NCBI GenBank assembly: GCA_015680685.1
Contig: MNCI01000970.1
Span: forward strand, 5,081-69,080
Direction of reading: 5' to 3'
DNA: 64,000 nucleotides
From: Gnetum montanum
Taxonomy: Eukaryota > Streptophyta > Gnetopsida > Gnetales > Gnetaceae
The position numbers and the translations under genes are program-made. Below are positions 34,292 through 46,150 of the stretch, in pieces. The notes beneath the pieces are model-generated. The model did no database searches. It was not told where the DNA came from and was given only the letters and a program-made list of their open reading frames with translations. Numbering within the stretch: the stretch's first letter is position 1; every line of letters begins with the position of its first letter.

Positions 34292-35098
34292 CTTCAATTG
34301 CTATATATTGATTAACATATATTTTTGAGGGCTAGTTGGATAGTAAATCATCATAGCCCCAAAAGAAAAAGTTGAATGAATAATGTAAGGTCCTTTCCAT
34401 AATGTTTGAAACTTAGTGTGTTGTGGCACATGCATGGAATTATAATAAAAGATCTTATCTCTAGGTTTAAATGTAATTTTTCTTATTTGTGCATTGTGAC
34501 ATTACTTGTTATGTGTCTTGTACACTTCATTCATCATTAGGGCTATTCATTAGTTTTCATCTAGTACATTGAGTATCATAAGACATTCTTTTTGTGCTAG
34601 ATTAATGTTTAGGTCCAGTTCATAGGTAGTTGTGAGTGTATGAAGTTTGGCTTGTATTGGAAGTTTAGGTAACTCTCCATACACTAACTCATATGAAAAG
34701 TAGCCTATAGGAAGTTTCCATGTTGAGTAATATGGCCAAAGGGCATCGTTAAGTTTGTTTCTCTAGTCTTACCTATATCTATTGATGGTTCACATTTAGA
34801 TTCTTATGATCTTCCTATTGGTAATCTCAACTTGACCATTGTCTTGGGGTGATAGGGGGTTGTAAGTTTATATTGTACCTCCAATTGTTACATTAACTTT
34901 TGAAAAATAGACCCTATGAAATATTTCTCATTATTCAAAATTAATACTCTAGGCATACCAAACCTATATACCACCTATTATTAAATAAACTAATCTATAG
35001 TGGTAGATGTATAGTCAAATATGATTGTAGCTTCAATCCATTTGTTGTAGTAGTAAATAGCAACTATGATGTAGGCATTCCCATTTGACATGGGATTG
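34292..35098 (-). pseudogene. element E integrase, C-terminal two thirds
   Basis: Starting at 35098 the minus strand reads NPMSNGNAYIIVAIYYYNKW then IEATIIFDYTSTT, the integrase core continued from 43280 across element D. Further on are FGMPRVLILNNEKYF, where the family has an Asp-containing LISD.GTHF, and NGQVEITNRK, which keeps the Glu of the DDE set in a shifted frame. The last part corresponds to 54290-54080 in element G. It is cut at 34292 by element C. Confidence 0.72.
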
Positions 35099-35103
35099 AT
35101 GGG

Positions 35104-35999
35104 TGATGAGTGGTGAGGTACCCCTACACTCAACCATACAAATACGAGTGTTACATGCGTGATCCGGTTGAACTCCGCAGACGGACTAGTTGTGGCATCT
35201 AGACAATTAGCCTTAGGTTGCAGTTTGTTGTCTTTCCACCTGGACTAGTATTATCTTTGTCACGTATGGTTTAGTCTAGAGTGAGGTGTATGATGTGGTT
35301 TTTAATCTAACACTACTCCTGAAGGCAATGGAAAGTAATAATTACTAAGCTAGGAGAGAAAGGGTGAGAGAGAGTCTAAACTAGCCTAAGTGCGATGAGC
35401 ATCTATTCCTTGATTATCTATACACATCTTGGACTTCGTGCACAACTACCACTGGGATTACCAAGCACAGATCCTAGGTACGCTACTGGGTTACCAAATA
35501 GTCACACTTAAATGCTCGTAATCAAGTTGTACTTATTCCGCTGTTTAACGTGAGTTTAAGGGTGAGAGAGATTAACTAGAAAAGCAGTAAGAGAGCAGTA
35601 AATAACAATTAAATAAATAAATAATTAAACTAAGTGAATGTTGCAATGATGAAGTAATCTCGATCTTTATTTCCAGTCATGTGCATGTTCAAGTACGTCA
35701 CACTCGAATAAAGGATGTTGTACAATTACAATCATCACACTGCGGGCATACACTAGAAAATAATTCGAACTCTAAGAATGGAAAACTGCAAGAGTTTAGC
35801 TAAGGGACTAAGAAATAGATGCCTAGAATAAGGAAATTCACCTCTTATTTATAGAAATTGAGGCAAGTTGAAATATCGCGTATGCAATATCGCGGCTAGG
35901 GCTACGATATCGCGTACATGATATTGCGTCGGCTGCGATACCGCGGATGCGATATCGTGGGTGCATTATCATAGCTGTCAGCAAATTCATGACTAATCA
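35104..35999 (-). repeat. 3' LTR of element D
   Basis: In plus orientation it begins TGATGAGTGGTGAGGTACCC and ends TGACTAATCA before TACCCCCATG. Its GCGATATCGC array (35873-35970) has about seven words; the 5' LTR has about four, which explains most of the length difference (896 against 845 bp). Confidence 0.9.
35873..35970. repeat. GCGATATCGC palindrome array in D 3' LTR
   Basis: About seven words of GCGATATCGC type repeat at roughly 15-19 bp, some decayed (GATATTGCG, GATACCGCGG). On the minus strand they lie upstream of TATAAATA (35853-35846). Confidence 0.85.
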
Positions 36000-36182
36000 T
36001 ACCCCCATGACTGAATGAAAACTTGTCCTCGAGTTAAAGTGAGAATAAGATCCAGTGATTACACAGTGGATAGGTATGGGATTATTGATTGGCTAGAATG
36101 GATTCATGCCACAGTGTGGAGTTAGAACAAAATTAAGACACAACACAAAAGAAAATCCTATGATTACAAAATTGGATGGAAC

Positions 36183-36936
36183 TCATGTAGTTCCTGGTGG
36201 CAGTGGCTTCTCCATGGGTGTCTTTCCTTTTTCTTGCACTCTAGGTCTTAGGATTTGATGGCATTGAAGTATGGCCTGGAGTTTCTCCTCTTGTAAGACC
36301 TTGAGTGCCTTGGTGCGTGCGTAAGTTTGCACTTGTGCCATAGAGGCATCCCAGTCAGCCTTCTCTTTTTCTTCTGCCACCCTTTTATTCTTTGTCAATA
36401 GTTAATTAAGTTGCTCAGTTCTAAAAGTGTCCAGTTGGTTTTGAGCAACCTTTGGCTCTGTATGCAAAAGGTTTAATACTTCCGAAATGGCTTGAATAGA
36501 GAAATTAACAGTCACACCACAATTGCTAACCATGGTGCCTTCTTCTTTATTGTGCCAAAATTGGTACGTTTCCCCTAAGTACCAGGCACTACTTTCAGAG
36601 AGGGTAGGCCATAATGGGGATCCTTTGAGGTGATTCCTAACGGCCTTTGGAGCAACCAGAGTTTAATTTCATGATTACTACAGTGAATATGGACCTTTCA
36701 TGGATGGTCTGAACACAATCCTAGGTCAGCATGAGATATCGTCCTTGTTCAGATGCTACAGTAGCTCCTTCTTTTTCTTGCCTTGATTGTATAGTAGGAG
36801 GATCCTCTTGGTGGATACTAAATGATTGTTACCCCTACTCTGTATATTGTCCAAAAGGATCTTGTCTTTTACCTCTCCTAGGTCATTCGATTGCACCTTG
36901 AGCAGGACCTTCCTATGGTTCGCGTTTCGGGGCCAT
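36183..36936 (-). pseudogene. element D accessory ORF (WYxGETYxFW motif)
   Basis: It starts MAPKRE at 36936 and ends PPGTT at 36183, about 180 bp before the 3' LTR. Near 36620-36545 it reads GSPLWPTLSESSAWYLGETY then QFWHNKEEG. Then come VSNCGVTVNFSIQAISEVL and a long Lys/Glu/Ala-rich helix (36398-36250: KRVAEEKEKADWDASMAQVQ, ARTKALKVLQEEKLQAILQ). Several stops lie in the first third; the last 71 codons are open. The motif is shared with E (25955-26030). Function is unknown. Confidence 0.55.
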
Positions 36937-37152
36937 CTGCAATCACACGGGGCCAATCATTAGTAAGGTTGTTACCAAAGTTAGGTTATACCTTACTTCT
37001 TGCCTTAATAGATTTACTTTATTTCCATGTGATGTAAATTTTTGGAAGAACATGTCCCCGAAAGATTATAATGTTGAGTCCTCTTTGCTTAGGTGGTTTC
37101 GAAATTTAATTTTCTAGTATAGCTAAGGAAATGAATTTTTTTTTGACACCTT

Positions 37153-38344
37153 TGAAACACCACAAAAATCTTCTAAGTGTTGCACCAGCGTACACGCCCA
37201 GCGTACACGCCCAGCGTTCACGCCCAGCGTACACGGCCAGCGTTCACGCCCAGCGTTCATGCCCAGCGTTCGCGCCCAGCGTACGGCAGGGACGCTCGAC
37301 GACAGGGTTTTCAAGGGCAACATAAAGGTTACGCCAGAGAGCAAGGATTGAAGCAAGTGGACATCTGTCGGCGTCTACGCCCGGTGTTTACGCCCGGCGT
37401 ATACGCTCAGCGTGTACGCCCCAGCGTACACGCCAGCATGTAATGTTTACGCCCGGCGTGTACGCCCAGCGTACACGCCAGCTTGTAATGTATACGCCCA
37501 GCGTATCCTGAGTTTCTAATTTGTAACGCCCGGTCTATACGCCACGTGTCGTTCAGTCCGATATTCCCGGTAACCCTACCTCTATAAATACCCCGTCGTT
37601 CCAGATTCAAAAGGGGGCGGGCAAAAAATTCACCAGAAAGCCGACTGGGAGCAATTACGCTGCTGAAACCCTCTACTCCTACGCTGCAGGCTGTACGCCG
37701 CACGCTGCACGCTGCACGCCACACCCTGTACGCTGCACGCTATACCCTGTACGCTGCACGCTCCATGCTGTACGCTGTATGCTGAACACAGTCCACGCCT
37801 CGCCCACTGTGTCCGCCGGCTACCTCCTTCCGTTCGCCGGGGCTTTACGTCCGCCTTGTGTCCCCCACACAACTGCGTTAGACCGGTGCACAAAACTTTA
37901 GTTCCATAATTTATTGTTTGCATTTACAGCAATTTCTTCTTACAGTTTTATGTTAATTTCGCCCGCTGTTCACGCCATTTTACGCTCCGCACACATTCAC
38001 CGTTTACGCTGCCACGCCTGTACGCTCACGCTTGTACGCTCACGCTGTGTATATGTCAGTTTACGCTATGACACACGCCTGCTTCATAGTCACTTCTGTT
38101 TACGCCGTTTACGCCGTGTACGCCCGATTTGTTGCTTACGCCCTGTTTACGTCTAACCCAGCGTATAACGCTTCGGCGGCGCTCGGGGAAGTCCTCGTTT
38201 GATCCGTGTGCGGACCATTCGAGGCACTCTGCCTTCGTCCTTTCCAGCTTGCCCTCAAGCGGAGGCAGGGTCAACTGTGCTCGTCCGCATCCCCGTTGGT
38301 GCCCGTCACGTTCAAGCCTTGCACCGACGATTTCGGTCGGCACA
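37153..38344 (+). repeat. solo LTR of the Tat-like family (1192 bp)
   Basis: It begins TGAAACACCACAAAAA and ends GGCACA, and is flanked by ACCTT on both sides (37148-37152 and 38345-38349), a perfect target duplication around one LTR only. It is homologous to 3691-5210. Inside are an eight-unit 13-bp array (37186-37289), further GTATACGCC units (37370-37510), TATAAATA (about 37582-37589), a 21-bp TGTACGCTGCACGCT repeat (37685-37780) and scattered TTTACGCC/TACGCT words to 38160. CG is well preserved, so it is recent. Confidence 0.93.
37186..37289 (+). repeat. 13-bp tandem repeat CAGCGTACACGCC, eight units
   Basis: Eight units are in exact 13-bp register and differ only at a few positions (TACACG, TTCACG, TTCATG, TTCGCG). 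Since 13 is not a multiple of three, all frames are open and encode a 13-residue period; these frames are not genes. Confidence 0.95.
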
Positions 38345-40069
38345 ACCTTCTATTCTTAATTTCACAACTAATTACCATTAAAGATGTCCTTCAGGTGATG
38401 ATGAATTTCAAAAAATTCATGCGCTATTCGATGTGTGCCCCTCCCCCACGACTAAGCTGAACACTCCAGGTTCAAGTAGGTTTAGACAAAATTAAAATCG
38501 GAGTAGCAGCGAGCAAGATATAGGTATAAAAGCAAGGGTCTCACAATTGCAAGTTGTAGAGAAAAAATTGAAAAACTCCCCCACATGAATAGTTGCAAAT
38601 GATGTTGATTAGCACAAGGGATTCATGTATATATACTTTCATCGAAGTTAGGGCACTTAGAGAATGTATCGAATTTTTAATATTTCTTTGAAATTAAATG
38701 ATGTAAACTAAGGACATTTGGATGATTGTTAAAAGGTTCCAGGGTAATTCAACTTGTTCTGAAGGCACGAAATTTATGATGGTGTGGAATTTATCAATAA
38801 GGGCCTCGGATGGTAGAGAAAAAGGCTATGTGATGATTTATAGGAACGTTGAATCAGAGGGATAGTAATAGGGAAAGAACATTATGAAAAATTATGCTGA
38901 GGGTAAGAAATGGTGTGTGAGAGCTATGTCATAAGTGAAGATTACACAAGTGGATCCTCCCCAAAGTAGGTTCTTACCTATAACGCCCTTGTGTAACCAC
39001 ACTTAAAGTGTTCATGGGCACTAGAAGGGTTAAATGTAATCCGCACTGACTTCACAAAACACACACATGTAAATATCATCGAAATGAGGTAAAAATTCTA
39101 TGTTACACACGACATGAGCTACAATTACATGAACAGTGAGATGAGACAAACTAGAGAAAGGGATTGTAGAGATTGGGACATGAGGTAACTGACCCAGGGC
39201 ACAGTGAATCCTTCGTGTAAAGCATGATTAACGTGTTATTAACCCATCGTTCCAAGATCAGGACCAAGTCCATTCCTCTAATCAGTGACATCACATTGTT
39301 TCAGCCCATGATGAGCAACTATGAGAGTACCATAACAACAAGGAGTAGGATCACTTGGCATTTTATTCAGGGGAGGAGTGATTTTTGTTTTGTGGGACTT
39401 CCTTTTTCTTTTTTTTTTCTTTCTTCTCTCTTTTTTTGAATACTGAATCCGGAGAAGCTGCCAAACTTTAGGCATGGATGCATGTCTTTCCAGTGGGACC
39501 CACTAGAACAACATTGTATTTTTGAGTGCCCGTTTGATTACTCTTACTCCCATTTTTTGTTAGGTCTACAAGGATCTTAGTACAACCACGTTGCATGAAA
39601 ACTCCCACAAACACCACCAAAGATAATCCACAAGTCCCCTTGATGTCACACCCTAATAATTACCTCTTGGTCCATCCTTCTTCATTCTAGGTACAATGAA
39701 CATAAAATTAATTTTAAGTTTTAAGAATGTCAAGAATATCATTGTACCCTTGAACAAAACCTCTTATTTGTAGAGTGGATTAGTGGGTGTAATGGGCTCA
39801 CTATTCCAAATAATTGATCACTCAAGACTTGATAACATAGAACACAGCTCAACCAATGAGCCACATGAGTGTTTTATTCGTAGATGAGATTACTTATAAA
39901 AATGTAAAAAGACAAAAAGAAAAAAAGATAAAACAAGAAATTGAAAAATGAAAAATTGGAAAACAAAAAGTTGTAAAATTAAAGAAAATGAAAAGTATTT
40001 ATTAATCCTGCTTGCTATTAGAATGGGGGATATCCCTCATAGCTAAACAGTTGAGGATGGCAAGGATTA
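38345..40069 (-). other. element D post-gag region
   Basis: There is no supported gene. It contains the conserved GTGGATCCTCCCCAAAGTAGG block (about 38948-38968, written here as the plus strand), a C/T-rich tract (39403-39437) and an A-rich block (39895-39990) next to the gag stop, in the same order as in C. Confidence 0.55.
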
Positions 40070-42287
40070 CTAAATGATGATGGGGGTCCTTGCATGTTGG
40101 AAATATTGGAACTTGGCCGTACTTACCCCATCGGGTTTCACACACCTAATTGTAGTAAGCATAGTGGGGCAATTTATATGATGTAGTTCCCAGATAGCAA
40201 GTTGACCCACTATGATATTTGGGACTGTTAGATGGTATGCAAGGATCAGGATGTTGCCTTCCATGACTGTGTTCATTGGGCTGTATGGTTGTTGAAGTGT
40301 TAGTTGGTGGCCCTGATGAAGTACCATGTGGCATTGGGTTCTAAGATAAGGGTGCACCACAGTGTTGGACTTGTGTTGAGTCAGATGATGTAGTGGCCTT
40401 AGAATTGTGTTGTCCCTTCCTAGGGTCATTTCTAAAGAAGGGGCACCTTCGATGTTGCTGAGGTCTCTCATTGGTATTGGAAGTAGTAGCACAAGTAATG
40501 TTCGTGGGTTGTTGCTATGGTGCACGCACCTTAGGAACGGCTGGTGGCAATGTAGAAGGAGGGAAAAAATGAGAATGTTGAAAGTTAGGAGGAGTATAAG
40601 GTGCACAAGGTGGTGGTTGTGTTGAAGGTATGGGATGATAGTATTAAGGAGAATGGTATTGTGGTGAGATAAAGTGCATTGGCCTAGTTGGAGAAATAAG
40701 ATGTTAAACAAAATAAGCATTTGGGTTCGGATGATACAAAGGGTGTCTCTAGTTTAGTGGTGGTCTCCCCCACGACTGGGATTGCTACCATTGTGATCAA
40801 ACATAGTACCTCTGTACGAACTCTGGATGTAACGTGTTTCCTCAATGCTCATGTAAATCTAACAATATTGGGCATTGGCCCTTGGTGTGATCATACAGGC
40901 ATATGTTGCATTCATACGTATTATTGGTAGTTGAGCTCTTATTTTCCTTATCCCTTCTTTTCGATTGTCTAATGTTTTGTCCTGCTTTTTGGGTTATCAA
41001 AACTCTATATCCAATAATGTTGATAAATTCTCCACACTTTTGATACGTCCACTCCAACATCTTATTGATCTTTGCCTTGACTTATTCTAACGATTATTGT
41101 ATTGGCAAAGATGGTTCTTTCTCCTTGTGATTGGTTGATTTCTCCTTTTTATGATCATGGACCTTTGTTAAGTTGAGATTTTGGTCTCGTTGATGTTTTT
41201 CAACACTCTCCCATCTAGCCATTTCTCCTTCTTCTTTTGCTACCTACTTAACAAGCTCTTGGACTTGATGGGTTCATAGTTCGTATAGTTAACCTTGGTC
41301 ATACATTCCTAGGGTCTCTCTTGTTTCATTACGTAGCCCATCAATGATATGGCATATTAGCCTTTCCTCGGAAAACCCATGGCCTGGATAGTTGTTTAAC
41401 AACACATAATATCTTTCTAAGGCCATGTCCAAGGGTTCATGTTATGCTTGTTTCCATTCTTGAATTTGTTTCCTCAAGGCTGACACTCTTGCATAGGTTT
41501 GATATTTTTTGTTAAATACTTCTACCATTGTTGACCAATGTCATATTGAATTTTGTTTTAATGATCTATACCATACTTTTGCTTGGCCAACGAGTGTCAT
41601 GGGAAAGAGCTTAAGTTTTTGCCACTCGTTATCAATGTTATTCCATGTGTAGGCATCGTAGAAGGCTTGTAAATGTTGATGTGGATCTAAGTCATAGCCT
41701 CTTGAGAAATTAGGGAAGTTGTTTAAATTGAGCCTAGGTAGATGACTCTCTTTACGATGCCTATGGGAGATTCAAATAGTCTCTTGTATTGGCATTAGGC
41801 TCTTAGTGGCCAACAGGGGTTCATCATCACTAAGTAGGTTGTGAGTTTGTAAGTTGGGATGATGTTGCTGTCGTTTATGTTGGTGTTCTTGATTTTCTTT
41901 GTGAGCTTGATTTTTAGTTCTATGCTGATCCCTTGAAAGATAGTCATCCGTGTCACAATATGATGTTGAAGGAATAGAGGAAGAGAAGGAACTATAAAAA
42001 TTGTTATGACTTTTGTAAGTCTTCCAATCATCCCTAGGTAAGTTCTTGTTAGTTATTGAGAAGGTCCTAGGCCTTTCGGGCCTCCTCGTTCTATGGGATG
42101 TCTCATCCTCACTAGAGGTGTCAAAGTTGGATGACGAGATTCTTTGAGTATCGTTGGGGTGTTCATAAACATAGGGGACTCCTGCATAAGGTTGAGTACT
42201 CCAATCTTCATTGTCATCTAATTTGTTGGTTCTCCAATGAACTGCCTCACCAAATGTGGCATTATTATAGTCTTGTAGGAGAGGCAT
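40070..42287 (-). pseudogene. element D gag
   Basis: The start at 42287 gives MPLLQDYNNATFGEAVHWRT. The first 171 codons are open to 41772 and are longer than in C. The capsid-like part (about 41730-41290) contains LNNFPNFSRGYDLDPHQHLQ, KLKLFPMTLVGQAKVWYRSL and GHGFSEERLICHIIDGLRNE with a few stops. The zinc knuckle CNICLYDHTKGQC lies at about 40915-40877. The Pro-rich tail includes RCPFFRNDPRKGQ and DPCIPSNSPKYHSGS (40334-40146). It matches element C gag throughout. Confidence 0.8.
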
Positions 42288-42410
42288 GGTTGTGAAATTG
42301 TGTGTGAATTCATATATGACTTTTAATAATTATTTTTTTTCTAAAAGATATATCATTAAGTCCTGTACAGTGACCTTGTATAATACAACTAATCTAGATA
42401 ACTAGCACCG

Positions 42411-42428
42411 TCCCCGGCAACAGCACCA
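42411..42428 (-). promoter_or_regulatory. primer-binding site of D (tRNA-Asp)
   Basis: TCCCCGGCAACAGCACCA on the plus strand has two differences from the tRNA-Asp 3' end, both CG-decay type, one base inside the LTR. Confidence 0.82.
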
Positions 42429-42429
42429 G

Positions 42430-43274
42430 TGATGAGTGTCGAAGTACCCCTACACTCAACCATACAAATACGAGCGTTACATGCGCAATCCGGTCGAACT
42501 CCGCAGACAGACTAGTTGTGGCATCTAGACAGTTAGCCTTAGGTCGTAGTTTGCTGTCTTCCCACCTAGACTAGTATTATCTTTGTCATGTATGGTTTAG
42601 TCTAGAGTGAGGTGTATGATGTGGTTTCTAATCTAATGCTACTCCTGAAGGCAATGGAAAGTAATAATTACTAAGCTAGGAGAGAAAGGATGAGAGAGAG
42701 TCTAAACTAGCCTAAGTGAGATGAGCATTTGTTCCTTGATTATCCGTACACATCTTGGACTTCGTGCACAACTACCATTGGGATTACCAAGCGCAGATCC
42801 TAGGTACACTACTGGGTTATCAAGTAGTCACACTTAAATGCTTGTAATCAAGTTGTACTCATTCTGCGGTTTAACGTGAGTTTAAGGGTGAGAGAGATTA
42901 ACTAGAAAAGCAATAAGAGAGCAGTAAATAACAAATAAATAAATAAATAAATAAACTAAGTGAATGCTGAAATGATGAAGTAATCTTGATCTTTATTGCC
43001 AGTCATGTGCGTGTCCAAGTATGTCACACTTGAATAAAGGATGCCATACAATTACAATCATCACATTGCGGGCATACACTAGAAAATAATTCTAACTCTA
43101 AGAAGGGAAAACTACAAGAGTTTAGCTAAGGGACTAAGAACTAGATGCCTAGAATAAGGAAAGTTGTCTCTTATTTATAGAAATTGAGGCAGGCCGTGAT
43201 ATAGCGTATGCGATATCACGGGTGTGATATTGTGGGTGCGTTATCGTAGCTATGAGCAAATTCATGACTCATCA
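42430..43274 (-). repeat. 5' LTR of element D
   Basis: In plus orientation it begins TGATGAGTGTCGAAGTACCC and ends CATGACTCATCA. It matches 35104-35999, with a shorter palindrome array (43195-43250). Confidence 0.9.
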
Positions 43275-43279
43275 ATGGG

Positions 43280-43860
43280 TCTCATGAAATTAATTCTCTA
43301 AAGGTCAAAAGGCTTTAGTGGTTGAATCCACTATTGAAGCCCTTTCATTCTAGTGGTTATTCCTCCATCTCATTGCCATCTCTCACACAAATAAGAGAAA
43401 TGATAAGCATCCTTGAATATGGTTAGTCAAAAGTATCCTGCCATGAGGATAATTGTGGTTGTCCTCCTTCCTATGTAATGGCCCCTACAAAGATCCTCAT
43501 GAGTGTCTTGGAGGATTTGCAATTGATCTCCATTTGGTACATATCATTATGCTAGGCCATCAGCACAAACCTTGTAGAGGTTTTCCTTAATTTCCATGTA
43601 ATACTTGATTTGGTGATGAAACTATTATTTCTTCTTATTATCCCATTCTACAAGAGTCGTTTGTATGAGTAGATAGGAGAGGAACTCATCATACAAATTG
43701 GTAACCTTTAGTCCTTGAACGTCAATGGCTTTAGTAAAGAGGAGTTCATTTGAAAATTGATGAAATAAGGATTTTTCATCCTCATTACTATTCCATATTA
43801 ACTAAGACAAATGATCAACAGCTACATTCTCGATTGCTTTCTTATCTCCCATGGTAAGAT
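43280..43860 (-). pseudogene. element E integrase, N-terminal part
   Basis: The minus strand carries the zinc-binding and first core segments in broken frames. Near 43335-43280 it reads WIQPLKPFDL, a stop, then RINFMRPI. Element G has WIQTLEPFNIWGINFMG at the same place. The first catalytic Asp of family members is Asn here. The frame stops at element D and resumes at 35098. Confidence 0.65.
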
Positions 43861-45100
43861 TAAATTTTTGTAAAATCACCAATCACCATATAACATGAAA
43901 ACTTACTACTAGTTTGTTCATCAGGGATTAGATGACACTATGGTCTGTGTACACAAAAATTATGCATCCAAGCACATAGTGCTTGAGTTTTTCCAATGCA
44001 TACACCACTGCCATGAGTTGTTTTTCAGTGGTGATGTAGTTAAACTATGCACCCACAATGCTCCTGCTTATGCAACGGGTGTAATATAGACTTTTTTATC
44101 ATCCATTTGTGTAAGAACTACTTCTAAAGCATAGTTAGATGCATCTTTTTGTATATGAAATGACTTGGACCAATTTGGGATGCATTAAATTGGAGTTTCT
44201 ATGAGCTTCTACTTTAAGTGTTGAAATGATGGTTTGTAAATTCTTGGTCCATTTAAAGATTGCATCTTTCTTTTTGAGTTCCACTAGTGATTTGGAAATC
44301 CTAGAGAAATTCTTGATAAGCACTTGTAATAACCAATATGGGTAAGGAATGATATTATATCTTTTACTATTTAAGGCTGTCTAATTATTCCTTGGATGAT
44401 CCTTATCTTTTTAGGATTGATATCTATTCTTTTCCCTAAAACTCTATGCCCCAATACAATGCCATCTTAGATCATCAAGTAGCTCTTCTTCCAGTTTAGT
44501 CATAGGTTTATCTCCACACAACATTTTAACACTTGCTCAAGATGGTCCAATTCTTACTTAAAATTGGTATCATAGGTGGAGAATTCATCCATGAAGACTT
44601 TCACACCACTACTAATCTGTTGCTGAAAGATGCTCAGAACTAAGCATTGAAAAGTTACAAGAGCATCACAAAGGCCAAAGGACATCTTTTTATATACAAA
44701 TGTCCAAAAAGGACTTCTGAAAGTTATTTGGCCTAGTCTTCTAGTGCTATTTGAATTTGGTTATAGCCATTGTGTCCATCTATAAAACTATAGTAATGAT
44801 ATCCTGCAATTATCTCCAACACTTGGTTTACAAATGACAATGGAAAATGATCTTTGAATGTTGTCATATTCAACAACCTAAAGTCTATACAAATCCTTCA
44901 CTATCCTCATTTCTTTGGTACAATAATGAGTGAACTTACTCACTCATTGTTTGCCATAGGATAGATGAATCTTTCTTTGAGGAGTTTTTCAACTTCATCT
45001 TTGACAACTTGTTTCAGCTTAGGATTCAACCTTCTCTGGGGCTACCTCTTTGGTTTGATGGTGAAGCCTATATAGATTTAATGCTGGCATATACGTGGGC
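43860..45100 (-). pseudogene. element E reverse transcriptase and RNase H
   Basis: Segments in shifting frames include FIYPMANNEWVSSLIIVPKK, then RICIDFRLLNMTTFKDHFPL and HYYSFIDGHNGYNQI (44960-44760), the Athila-type RT fingers and palm. The catalytic motif near 44600 reads VFMDEFST, so one Asp of the usual MDD is Glu. The RNase H junction (44323-44135) has KNFSRISKSLVELKKKDAIF. Many stops make it inactive. Confidence 0.75.
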
Positions 45101-45880
45101 CTATTTTAGTCAATTCATCACATAACTAGGAAAACATTATTGGTTATTTGTTTACAAATTTTAGTATATTTACTTTTTACTTTTTACTATGATTGACATT
45201 GATGATTATTGGCTTATCATTATTGAGAAAGGAATAGTTCATAGTTTCTAGTAAAGCCTTTAACTTAAAGGGGACCTATTTAAAGTCTTTAAGGATTTTC
45301 AAATCCCTCTAATCTGGTTATGCTTTTTATGAAAGAGTTGGTTTTGAATCTACTTCATTTGATCCATCTTATTAATATAAGTAGTTGTGAGGAGCTCAAC
45401 TAGTTCCATGCATATTATTGAATTAGAGTTAGCATCTATTTTCAACCACTAAGTACCTTCTTATTTTGTGAAATTTGCATACATGCATGTTTTAATGTTG
45501 GATGTTTCAACACACTTATTGCATGCCATCATAGATGTGCTTTTCATGATCTATATCTTATGCATGTAATGGCATCTTGTTTCACTATACGCGATGCATG
45601 AAACCCGCTTCTTTTCTACCTTTTCAATGTTATTTTCCTTGGCAATTTCCAAGGAAAGATCTCTAATTTCCATATTGACATCAATGATGCTAAGCTAATC
45701 CCTTTCCATGATAATATAAAAGTTCTCCTTTCAGTTATCCATGTGGATTACCAGGAAATTTACTAAATAGGACCATCCATAAATGGTGGTCACAATATCC
45801 TCCACCAATCCTAAGGGAATAGTGATGGATTGATTAGCAAGATCTAATATGATATTTCATTTCTTGAGTGGAGGTAGGTT

Positions 45881-46150
45881 CTAGATTTTGTAGATTTCTT
45901 GAGAGATTAAGTTTACCCTAGAACTTGAGTCAAGTAGAGCTTTACTTGGATCATTTCCTATGATTTGTAAGTAAATCAGGGGACTTCCAAGATTAGATCT
46001 TTTTCTAGGAAGATGTCCTACCTTGATCCAATTTGTAACTGCATGAGTCAACATGATAGTATGAATATTTTGAAATCTTTGATTACAAGGTGGCTCAGTG
46101 GTAACTTCAGGAGTAGTGGAAGAAGGATTGATAGCCATAGATGTCTGCAA
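45881..46150 (-). pseudogene. element E protease
   Basis: This fragment contains NWIKVGHLPRKRSNLGSPLI, a LQIIGNDPSKALLD segment, then SSSRVNLISQEIYKI. ALLD.SS.VNLI is the aspartic protease active-site region in Athila-type elements. Lower-coordinate sequence continues in other frames. Confidence 0.7.

Larger units (their letters stand above)
35104..43274 (-). mobile_element. element D: gag-only Athila-like retrotransposon
   Basis: This 8171-bp element is inserted in the integrase of E, with ATGGG on both sides (35099-35103 and 43275-43279). LTRs are 43274-42430 (5') and 35999-35104 (3'). The primer site 42411-42428 (TCCCCGGCAACAGCACCA) matches tRNA-Asp. Gag (42287-40070) is followed directly by the post-integrase type region and an accessory ORF (36936-36183). 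No pol is present. A 1192-bp solo LTR of another family (37153-38344) sits in its 3' region. Confidence 0.92.

Noticed and set aside
37186-37510. CRISPR-like array
   Set aside because: The 13-bp units follow each other without unique spacers and lie inside an LTR of a plant retrotransposon.
37123-38460. Several overlapping open frames of 60-105 codons in the solo LTR
   Set aside because: They are GC-rich repeat artefacts inside a non-coding LTR.
40070-40720. 216-codon minus-strand frame
   Set aside because: It is the wrong phase of the element D gag tail; the phase matching element C gag is seen at 40334-40146.
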